Below are positions 9,330-16,170 of a DNA stretch of 64,000 nucleotides, piece by piece. A program made the position numbers and the translations under genes. Location: NCBI RefSeq assembly GCF_001083805.1, contig NZ_JXSK01000003.1, forward strand, positions 62,001 to 126,000, written 5' to 3'. The notes below the pieces were generated by a model that saw nothing but the letters and a program-made list of their open reading frames with translations, was not told the DNA's origin and did not search any database. The first letter of the stretch is position 1; the number at the start of each line of letters is the position of its first letter. This DNA comes from Photorhabdus luminescens subsp. luminescens (GTDB lineage: Bacteria; Pseudomonadota; Gammaproteobacteria; Enterobacterales; Enterobacteriaceae).

Positions 9330-9718
9330 AATAACCGGCTGTGCCCCACCGATAACACCCGTTTAAAACGGGGTGTGGTTTTAACTTGGGTATAAGCGGG
9401 AATCTGTGTTGATTTACCGCCAATATAAGCAGCAGAAGCTCCATCCAAACGGTATTTCACCTTTAAACGCTCTAATGCTTCAAGAATAACCGCATCAGAA
9501 CCTCCCGGAGAAGCAGGCATTATTTTCCCAGTAATACTGTTTTTCCGAGCCTTGGTGTAAACACCGTATCCCACTTTCAGCAATTGACCTTCTTTGACCA
9601 AACTACGCAGTATCTTTCCTACCTGATCGTAACCGGCAATATCTTTAAAGTCGTCACGGATGAACACATAACGCTTTGATCGCTTCAAACGCGCCTGAAT
9701 ACGTTCTTTAATAATCAT
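9326..9718 (-). pseudogene. Truncated AbiEi/DUF6088-type antitoxin-like gene
   Basis: A 130-residue protein with an N-terminal winged-helix region (SKRYVFIRDDF...VGKILRSLVKEGQLLKVGYGVYTKAR) and the start of the DUF6088 core (GGKSTQIPAYTQV). Family members, by memory, run on for about 60 more residues. Here the frame ends at SRLF, overlapping the stop of the convergent crystallin-like gene by 4 bases. This family supplies the DNA-binding antitoxin of type IV systems. No AbiEii toxin gene is adjacent. It is probably a remnant whose 3' part was lost at an insertion junction. Confidence 0.5.
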
Positions 9719-9771
9719 GGGGCTCTCCAGAAATCATGATCGATAAGCGCGACATCTCACGCGGTAAAATG

Positions 9772-10368
9772 TTAGATCTTTTCCATGAGTTGCTTAAACA
9801 TCAACAAGGTACTGAGCAACAAATAGCGCTGCTCAGACGTCAAACGCAAATAACGACGACTGGCCGGCAATCGGCTAACAACCTCAGAAGCGGCAAAATG
9901 TTCCACTTCAAATTGCCATTGTCCTTGATGAATATTCAAAATGAGATCCCGGAAATCCAGCTCCGCTAACGTTTCGCCAATTAATGGATACTGATTAAGT
10001 AAATCAATAATCTGTTGCCCAAACTCTGCGCCATGACAACAGTAATAAGTCACGGTCTTTCGCCGAAATATCCCCTTTACCTTGGCTTTAATAACGATTC
10101 TTTCCTTGAGTGAAGTGATTCCCTGCAAACGAAAACAACAACTCACAATATAGGCCAGAAATAACGCCTTCGGCTTTTCACAAACCTCAATCTGCAATCC
10201 ATCAGGTAACGTCACCTGCAAACTTTCTGCCGATAATCGCTCACAACAGTAAGGCGACAAATTCTGTTCCAGCCGATTTAGCGTTATACCCGCCTGATAG
10301 CCAGTAGGATAGCGGGGTTTATTCAACCGCCGCCAAATACCATCAATTAAGGGAACGAAGTGGCTCAA
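9772..10368 (-). CDS. Hypothetical protein next to amino-acid permease (DUF3156-like)
   Basis: A 198-residue soluble protein, basic and rich in Arg and Cys (SCCF, YYCCHG). I choose the TTG at 10368, which lies inside the 3' end of the permease gene, because GGAGGTG sits 6 bases before it; the frame is open further upstream but only inside the permease gene. The 26-base overlap implies translational coupling with the permease. I recall a DUF3156 family of this size and neighbourhood, but the assignment is weak. A transporter accessory or associated enzyme is likely. Confidence 0.55.
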   Translation of the reverse strand: MSHFVPLIDGIWRRLNKPRYPTGYQAGITLNRLEQNLSPYCCERLSAESLQVTLPDGLQIEVCEKPKALFLAYIVSCCFRLQGITSLKERIVIKAKVKGIFRRKTVTYYCCHGAEFGQQIIDLLNQYPLIGETLAELDFRDLILNIHQGQWQFEVEHFAASEVVSRLPASRRYLRLTSEQRYLLLSTLLMFKQLMEKI

Positions 10369-11836
10369 GTTGCACCTCCAGCAATTCACCCTTAGCGAAA
10401 GTATGCGAAAGTACCTGTTCAACGGGTACAGGTTTAAATGGATTAACCCGTTGTACACAAAGCGTCCAGAATAGGGCATAGCTGGCGGTCAGACCCAATA
10501 TAATGGCGAATGGAATATACACATCACCGGGATTCATTCCCGGAGGCGTAATGTGAATAATCGCCAAAATAATGCCTACACTGGAGATAATTTGAGGTAA
10601 TGGGAAAAACGGTGATTTATAAGCACGATGCAAATCAGGTCTACGAATACGCAGTAATATCACAGAACATGTCACCAGCAAATAAGCAACACACCAGGCA
10701 CATACCGCTGCTAATACCAAAGGCATAATCCGGTTCAAATCACCTTGAATAATAAAGGTATGCAAACAGGGGATCATTACCGCAACCAAAATCCCAAAGA
10801 TTGGCGTTTTAAAACGTGGATGTAGATAAGCAAAAATACGCGGTAATGCGCCATCCAATGCCATACCATAGAGAATACGCGGTACCGCCGCCATTAGGGT
10901 ATTAATTGTTGCCGCTCCCGCCAGTAATAAGCCAATACCGATCCAATATTTACCAAAATCCCCCATCACCTGGCCGGCAAAAGCAGGAATAGCCATTGGC
11001 GTTTCCAGCAAGCGAACATTATTTTCTACATCCACCAGCACATTTTCTACCTGATGGCTGATTGACGCGCCATATAGGCCCATACAGACAGCCACCCCAC
11101 ACAGGCCCGTTATCATTGCTCGCGGCAGAACTTTGGCAGAATTTTTAATTTCCGGCGCCATTGGCGTTACCAGTTCACAGCCGACAAACATAAACATCGC
11201 CATACCGACCAGACTCAGCACCGCCAAGGGATCACTTAATTTAAGCCCCTCGCCAAACCAACTTTCCAGCGGTACCGCAAATGGCATTAATAATCCGCAA
11301 ATACTGAAAATAACCAACGTACTCCACATGCAGAATGTCAGCACAATTTCAACTTTACCGAACGCTTCAATACCCAACGCATTAAGTAATCCGAACGTAA
11401 TAACAAGCCCAACGCCGACCATCCATGAAGCGTTATAACTTTCCACCATCGTATTAAGGCTGTCAAAATTCACTAATGCCATAACACCGGAGAGAATAGT
11501 TTCTGCTGTACCCGCAAAAATATGGACAATCAAATAAGCCGAAAGCGCGCCGGTAATTGCCCAAAACCGCCCCATGCCACAAGAGATATAGTCATAGACA
11601 GAGCCGGAGGTAGGCAAAATAGCTGCCGCTTCAGCAAACGTCGTCACTTGGGCCTGCATCATGATAAAACTGATCAGCATTGCCAATACGAAAGTATCAC
11701 CGCCAATCCCAAAGCCACTGGTCACGGTCAGAATAACCGGACTCGCCATGATCACCCCGACAGAACTTGCCAGTGCAGTAGGAAACCCCACCACTCCCTT
11801 TTCAATATGCGAAGTCAGTCGTGTTGACATCTTCAT
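10343..11836 (-). CDS. APC-superfamily amino acid/amine permease
   Basis: A 497-residue inner-membrane transporter with about 12 hydrophobic segments. The N-terminal GVIMASPVILTVTSGFGIGGDTF region and the intracellular RIRRPDLHRAYKSP loop are typical of the APC family. AGAGGG precedes the ATG at 11836. It overlaps the next gene and is divergent from a LuxR-type regulator gene, which suggests substrate-responsive control. The substrate cannot be told; related proteins carry amino acids or polyamines. Confidence 0.85.
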   Translation of the reverse strand: MKMSTRLTSHIEKGVVGFPTALASSVGVIMASPVILTVTSGFGIGGDTFVLAMLISFIMMQAQVTTFAEAAAILPTSGSVYDYISCGMGRFWAITGALSAYLIVHIFAGTAETILSGVMALVNFDSLNTMVESYNASWMVGVGLVITFGLLNALGIEAFGKVEIVLTFCMWSTLVIFSICGLLMPFAVPLESWFGEGLKLSDPLAVLSLVGMAMFMFVGCELVTPMAPEIKNSAKVLPRAMITGLCGVAVCMGLYGASISHQVENVLVDVENNVRLLETPMAIPAFAGQVMGDFGKYWIGIGLLLAGAATINTLMAAVPRILYGMALDGALPRIFAYLHPRFKTPIFGILVAVMIPCLHTFIIQGDLNRIMPLVLAAVCAWCVAYLLVTCSVILLRIRRPDLHRAYKSPFFPLPQIISSVGIILAIIHITPPGMNPGDVYIPFAIILGLTASYALFWTLCVQRVNPFKPVPVEQVLSHTFAKGELLEVQLEPLRSLN

Positions 11837-12284
11837 TTATTTTCCCTCTTACTTCTGGTCGTAAAAATAACGCTCACAACGATTCATTTGTGAATTTTTT
11901 GTGAACTTTATTGAGGATAAATACACTATAGAAAGTGAGACGGAATACCGACCATCGTCCTAAAGAACGATACCTAAAGAGGGATTCATAACTGAAAATG
12001 TGTAACGAAAAATACCAGAATATAGAAAAAAGAAAAAATAATTACTTAAATATCAATCAATAAAAATAAAATCGCTTAGCTAATACATTAAGACATTATT
12101 TCAGATATATACCAAAACATCTGTTCTTAGCAGGTGATCATCACGTTGAGAAATTTCATTTATTGCAATCTATATCACGTTATTAATATGTTTATTTTGT
12201 GTTAATTCGGCATTTTAATTAGCATTTGATTAATTTTTAATATCGATTTATCCAGTTAGATATTATTCTAAAGGGAGAACTTTC
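11837..12284. other. Divergent regulatory region between permease and LuxR-type gene
   Basis: A 448-bp AT-rich spacer without a gene. It must hold both promoters. A GGTATCGTTCTTTAGGACGATGG-like interrupted inverted repeat (GACCATCGTCCTAAAGAACGAT, near 11951-11972) is a possible operator. Confidence 0.35.
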
Positions 12285-12944
12285 TTGTCTACTGTACAAC
12301 CGAATAGCCGTGAAAATGCTTTAATCTACAGTTGCTTAAATACCATTGCACATCTGGTTCCCATCTCAGCCGCAGCATTCTATCTGGTGAATAATGAATT
12401 ACGCCCCGAAAATTACATTCTGTACGGCATTTCAGACGAAACCCACCAGAATTATCTGGCCCATTTTCAGCATTTAGACCCATTAAAACCAGCTAATTAT
12501 CAACAAGATGATATTAATATGGTTGGCATGGATCAGAAAACCCTTACTGAACATAATAAATATTACCATGAATTTATGCAGCCAAATAATATACAGGACA
12601 TTGCCGAAATATTTATCCGTCAACACAACCGAATTATTGCCGGCGTCTCTTTATTACGAGATACCCTATTTACACCAAAAGACTTTAACCGCCTCAGTGC
12701 TATTTTGCCATTAATTGAATTAGCGGTCAGAGACTTGCTTCCTGAAACACCCACTATTCTGACCGCTAAAGAACAAGAAATTATTAATTTAATAAGAGAA
12801 GGATCAAGTAACAAACGTATTGCACAGATACTTAATATTTCCTTGTCTACTGTTAAAACCCACTTGCGTAATATCTTTGCCAAAACCAAAGTGACTAATC
12901 GCACTGAACTGGTTTCCAGCGGGTTTATTACTCGGCATTTGTGA
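12285..12944 (+). CDS. LuxR-family transcriptional regulator
   Basis: A 219-residue protein starting at TTG with AAAGGGAGAA upstream. Residues 1-140 look like a sensory domain with no recognised ligand motif. Residues 150-215 form a LuxR-type HTH: LTAKEQEIINLIREGSSNKRIAQIL then STVKTHLRNIFAKTKVTNRTEL. There is no receiver Asp and no clear acyl-homoserine-lactone pocket signature. Divergent placement suggests that it controls the permease gene. Photorhabdus-type genomes carry many such LuxR solos. Confidence 0.8.
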   Translation: MSTVQPNSRENALIYSCLNTIAHLVPISAAAFYLVNNELRPENYILYGISDETHQNYLAHFQHLDPLKPANYQQDDINMVGMDQKTLTEHNKYYHEFMQPNNIQDIAEIFIRQHNRIIAGVSLLRDTLFTPKDFNRLSAILPLIELAVRDLLPETPTILTAKEQEIINLIREGSSNKRIAQILNISLSTVKTHLRNIFAKTKVTNRTELVSSGFITRHL

Positions 12945-12952
12945 TTCGCCCA

Positions 12953-13068
12953 ATGTTGGCAAAGGTACAAGGTGAAAGACCCAGATTGAGTCAAATAACA
13001 TTACTATTCGCCTCATTTGGTGAGTAGAATAGAAGCCCTATTTGACTCACAGGTGACGCAAATGTGGA
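12953..13068 (+). repeat. Leader repeat with 63-nt palindrome, copy at fic
   Basis: About 115 bp ending at the fic start codon and ATGTGGA. It recurs at 21159-21275 with about 85-90 percent identity by eye. Inside it, 12987-13049 is a symmetric hairpin: outer arms TGAGTCAAATA/TATTTGACTCA, 6-base internal loops, inner arms CTATTCGCCTCA/TGAGTAGAATAG, 5-base loop. Its place just before the ribosome binding site suggests an operator or an RNA control element. Confidence 0.8.
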
Positions 13069-14159
13069 TATGGGAACAACCAAACTGGCCGGAATTTCAT
13101 TGGAATGCCAACACTATTGCACCATTACTGCGAGATGTGCATTTCAACCAGGGATTGTTATTAGGCAAATCGGACTACGAAGACACCAAGCAGGCAACGC
13201 TTGATAGCCTTTTATCAAGCATACTCTATTCAAGCGAAATTGAAGGAGAAAGATTGAATGCGGCTTCGATACGTTCGTCATTGGCAAACAGGTTAGGCAT
13301 TACGGAAGAAAAACCTTATCCAATCGTAGAAAAGAGTGACGGCATTACAGAGGTCGCCCTTGATGTGATAGAAAATAGCCACTCCGATTTAACTCTTGAA
13401 CGTATACTCAAGTGGCATCAGTTAATATTCCCCGCAGGCTATACCCTGTTCAATCCGATACAAGGAGGTAAATTACGCGAAGGGATGATAGAAGTCGTAT
13501 CTGGTCGTTTGGATAAGCCAACGGTTCACCTTGAAGCGCCGCCACCAGAAAAAGTGGTCGACGAAATACTCCAATTTATAACGTGGTTCAATCAATCCCG
13601 AACAGATACCAGCCTCGATCCCATTATTAGGGCTGCAATTGTCCATTTATGGTTTGTGACAATCCACCCTTTAGAAGACGGAAATGGGCGCATTACCCGG
13701 TTTTTAACAGACCTTGCACTTGCTCAAGCCGAAAACCGTTCAATTCGTTTCTATGCAATGTCGGTAAGTATTTGTCATCATCGTAAGGCGTATTACGAAA
13801 TCCTTGAAAACACTCAGCGTGGCGGCTTAGATATTACTGACTGGTTGGTTTGGTTTCTGAAAATATTGAATGAGACCTTAACAAACAAACTGCAAGAAAT
13901 TAATCAGGTTGTGCAAAAAGCCAAATTTTGGCGGCGAATAGATCAAACACAGCTTACTGAAGAGCAGACGAAAGTACTAAACCGTATGCTGGACGGCAAT
14001 TTTGAGCAAGGCATTAGCAGCAGTCAATATCAAAAGGTGGCGAAGGTCAGCCGCGCTACTGCAACCAGACACTTGGCGCATTTGGTTGAGCTAAATTGTT
14101 TAGAAAGCACCGGAGCTGGTGGTCGTAGCACTCGTTACGTTATTAATCACAAAGGTTGA
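13062..14159 (+). CDS. Fic-domain protein AMPylase (DUF4172-Fic)
   Basis: A 365-residue protein transferring AMP (or another nucleotide moiety) to hydroxyls on target proteins. Residues 1-60 match the DUF4172 N-terminal region (MWIWEQPNWPEFHW). The inhibitory helix motif SSEIEG is at 57-62 (class II, auto-inhibited, Glu blocks ATP gamma-phosphate). The catalytic Fic loop HPLEDGNGRITR is at 202-213, all key residues intact. A C-terminal winged helix (about 290-360) suggests autoregulation. The ATG at 13062 with AGGTGA is preferred over an upstream frame extension. A palindromic leader lies directly upstream. Confidence 0.9.
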   Translation: MWIWEQPNWPEFHWNANTIAPLLRDVHFNQGLLLGKSDYEDTKQATLDSLLSSILYSSEIEGERLNAASIRSSLANRLGITEEKPYPIVEKSDGITEVALDVIENSHSDLTLERILKWHQLIFPAGYTLFNPIQGGKLREGMIEVVSGRLDKPTVHLEAPPPEKVVDEILQFITWFNQSRTDTSLDPIIRAAIVHLWFVTIHPLEDGNGRITRFLTDLALAQAENRSIRFYAMSVSICHHRKAYYEILENTQRGGLDITDWLVWFLKILNETLTNKLQEINQVVQKAKFWRRIDQTQLTEEQTKVLNRMLDGNFEQGISSSQYQKVAKVSRATATRHLAHLVELNCLESTGAGGRSTRYVINHKG

Positions 14160-14283
14160 ATCTTGTAATCGGTAATAAATGCTGTTCGATACTTACAGAT
14201 AACAAGCTAACCTCGCTTAAAAGAATATAACCGTCTCTTTTCCCACTCCATGATTCATCCGGCCTTTTCCTTATTGAATTCTG

Positions 14284-14481
14284 GTGGTGGGTAGTACAGA
14301 CAGGCGGGGTTTAAGCCCGGGGGGACAGATTACCGTGAAGGTGATGGACGGCTGTCTGGTGCTCATTCCTGACAGTGAAGCTACGCAACACTATCAGCAG
14401 CAATACCAGCGGCAGCAGAGCCAGCTTAATGAGATTAAGCTGCGGATGCGGGAGATGCTGGCTGAGTACAACGCGGGCTAA
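14284..14481 (+). pseudogene. SymE-type toxin remnant with frameshift
   Basis: The 3' part of a SymE-like gene. ITVKVMDGCLVLIPDS is the characteristic SymE fold block. The residues that should precede it (QAGFKPGG) are in another frame: a run of six G near 14319 has one base too many, and a TAG lies just upstream in that frame. SymE toxins act on RNA/nucleoids and are often carried in Rhs loci, as here. The remaining 65-codon frame lacks the N-terminal strand and is unlikely to be active. Confidence 0.6.
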
Positions 14482-14494
14482 GGGAGAGGATAAA

Positions 14495-14692
14495 ATGAAC
14501 GTGGTGATTGAACATTTACAGGACATTCAGTTAACCCATATTGAAGCACTGGCCTTGGCTCAACTGGTTAAGCGGTTAAACTGGGCGGAGATACGCGCCT
14601 GTGCGGTGAATAACGAGGAAGCATACCAGATCAAAGCTGCGATCTCTAAGCTCCAGTCCGCGCTGGCTTATCGTGGCTATGCGCCACGGTAG
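14495..14692 (+). CDS. Small conserved protein linked to symE (DUF7706-like)
   Basis: A 65-residue helical protein (IEHLQDIQLTHIEALALAQLVKRLNWAEIRACA) with GGGAGAGG upstream of its ATG. Proteins of this kind are found after symE-like genes in Rhs loci; I recall the family as DUF7706 but cannot verify this. It has no motif that indicates function. A strong terminator follows. It begins 14 bases after the symE remnant stop. Confidence 0.6.
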   Translation: MNVVIEHLQDIQLTHIEALALAQLVKRLNWAEIRACAVNNEEAYQIKAAISKLQSALAYRGYAPR

Positions 14693-14703
14693 ATCATAAG
14701 CAG

Positions 14704-14736
14704 ACCGGAAGATCGCGGAGATCTTCCGGTTTTATT
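14704..14736 (+). terminator. Terminator after the symE-linked gene
   Basis: Perfect 11-bp arms (14704-14714, 14720-14730), 5-base loop, followed by TTTATT. Confidence 0.75.
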
Positions 14737-14756
14737 ATATATATTTTGACAGATAA

Positions 14757-15209
14757 CTATTTATATATGATATGGCTACATTCTATATTAGAACAATCAT
14801 AATCAATTTGGATTTGAAATGATAAATCACAAGCTATAATCCTTATTTCATCAGAATTTAAATCATTAAAATGATAATTTTGATTATAATCAAGATCCTT
14901 GTTTATCTTATATGCGCCGCAGAATTTCCATTCTTCATCCATTAGCAAATAATAAGAAATTCCTGTGACTTTTTCTTTTATAAAAGAAACAAGATCTTGG
15001 AAAGAATAAATACCCACTTCGCTATTTGATATTATTTTCTTATTTTTCAATGAGTTTATAATTAAATCCGTTTCTTCCAAACTTAAAAAATCACTAATGT
15101 TTACAAATTCATTAGTAATGGATTTAATTTTATTAAAATACTCCTCTCTACATACATTCCCTTGAGATTTTCTATAAAGTAATGATCTTCTATATTCAGA
15201 GATATTCAT
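14757..15209 (-). CDS. Putative immunity protein for the orphan Rhs tip
   Basis: A 150-residue acidic, very AT-rich soluble protein, not recognised. Its start overlaps the stop of the orphan Rhs-tip gene by 4 bases. In Rhs loci, the small gene directly after each toxin tip encodes the cognate immunity protein, which binds and blocks the toxin. The base composition is unlike the GC-richer Rhs core, as usual for toxin/immunity cassettes. Confidence 0.65.
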   Translation of the reverse strand: MNISEYRRSLLYRKSQGNVCREEYFNKIKSITNEFVNISDFLSLEETDLIINSLKNKKIISNSEVGIYSFQDLVSFIKEKVTGISYYLLMDEEWKFCGAYKINKDLDYNQNYHFNDLNSDEIRIIACDLSFQIQIDYDCSNIECSHIIYK

Positions 15210-15775
15210 TTACATCCTCCTTTACCATAATAAGCCTTACCTTTTCCATTACGCAATTGAGGACGTCCATACTTATTCATACGAGGTTTTCCGTAATCAT
15301 CTGTTTTAACTTGTCCAGCTTCCCAATGAGGTTTATCTGGATGGCTAATATCCATTGTTTGTTCTTGAACAGAAGATAAACCTTTGCCACCGCCAGGTTT
15401 TGTTGTTTCGTAAGAATATTCCCGACCAGAACTATTTCGTGATTGACTTACGGGGTGTTGACTTGTAGGTATTCCGGCTTGTCTCATAGCTTCGCGACGA
15501 GCAGCTCCTGAAGAACTGAATGGATTATTTTCACTGCCAATTGGTTCACCACTCAACCCCCAAGGATCAATCCACGTCATCGGATTGGGCGCGTACTGAT
15601 ATAAATTCAGGCCCCCTGCCAGCCCTAGCGGGTCAGGCGTTATAAACCGGCCAATTTCCGGGGCATAATACCGATACGTATTAAAATGCAGCCCCGTCTC
15701 TTTGTCAAAGTATTGGCCCGCATAACGCAGGTTTTGCCGGAGGTCAAAGCCCTTTGATGGTAGATCATCAATCAA
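15206..15775 (-). CDS. Orphan (displaced) Rhs C-terminal tip with nuclease-like toxin domain
   Basis: The first 70 codons repeat the end of the Rhs core (RQNLRYAGQYFDKETGLHF...PDPLGLAGGLNLYQYAPNPMTWIDPWGL). The remaining 115 residues are a different toxin: AARREAMRQAGIPTSQHP, SQSRNSSGREYSYE, MDISHPDKPHWEAG, then a Lys/Gly-rich tail. The His-rich SHPDKPHWEAG block resembles HNH/Endo VII-fold nuclease toxins of polymorphic systems. No ribosome binding site is evident for the ATG at 15775, so it is probably a silent cassette that can replace the tip of the intact Rhs by recombination through the shared core segment. Confidence 0.7.
   Translation of the reverse strand: MIDDLPSKGFDLRQNLRYAGQYFDKETGLHFNTYRYYAPEIGRFITPDPLGLAGGLNLYQYAPNPMTWIDPWGLSGEPIGSENNPFSSSGAARREAMRQAGIPTSQHPVSQSRNSSGREYSYETTKPGGGKGLSSVQEQTMDISHPDKPHWEAGQVKTDDYGKPRMNKYGRPQLRNGKGKAYYGKGGCK
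15562..15740. repeat. Rhs core-end repeat, orphan copy
   Basis: About 180 bp nearly identical to 16501-16681 inside the intact rhs gene. It is the homology through which tips can be exchanged. Confidence 0.85.
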
Positions 15776-15776
15776 G

Positions 15777-15806
15777 CCGGAAGATTACAGAGATCTTCCG
15801 GTTTTT
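15777..15806 (+). terminator. Orphan plus-strand terminator between minus-strand genes
   Basis: Nine-base arms (15777-15785, 15793-15801) followed by TTTTT on the plus strand. It shares the sequence GGTAGATCAT...CCGGAAGAT...ATCTTCCGG with the end of the symE-linked gene at 14692-14730, although both neighbours here are on the minus strand. It is probably left over from an earlier symE module. Confidence 0.55.
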
Positions 15807-15832
15807 AAACCCATTAAATAGCCATAAGTGAA

Positions 15833-16141
15833 TTATGACAGCAAAAACACCCTAGCTACTTTCTTAGGCCCTTCGTAAATATCAAAATATTCGTTCGTTT
15901 CCATTCGTTCTTTAGGAGCTGTATCCATAAGAAAACTAACACAGCCTCCACTTATATATTCATTGTCTTTTCCATCACTCTTCACGGTTGATTCAATTTC
16001 GAAAACGACACTCCAAGCATTATTTTGCCAATTTATATCTTCAGGAAATCTCGCTACAGAAAAGTATCTTCCTGCTGAAGGAGGAGGAGTTTTTCGTCCC
16101 CCTTCGTTTTTAGAAAGCCATTCAATCCTGACTAAATGCAT
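15833..16141 (-). CDS. Putative immunity protein of the intact Rhs effector
   Basis: A 102-residue beta-rich protein starting at ATG 16141 with AGGTAA upstream, 29 bases after the rhs stop. VRIEWLSKNEGGRKTPPPSA followed by GRYFSVARF and WSVVFEIE resembles a small beta-barrel immunity family related in appearance to the EF-Tu domain-2 fold; this resemblance is from memory. Position directly after the toxin tip is the main evidence. It should neutralise the ADP-ribosyltransferase-like tip in the producing cell. Confidence 0.65.
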   Translation of the reverse strand: MHLVRIEWLSKNEGGRKTPPPSAGRYFSVARFPEDINWQNNAWSVVFEIESTVKSDGKDNEYISGGCVSFLMDTAPKERMETNEYFDIYEGPKKVARVFLLS

Positions 16142-16170
16142 TGATAATTACCTAATTAAAGTCGAAATAT

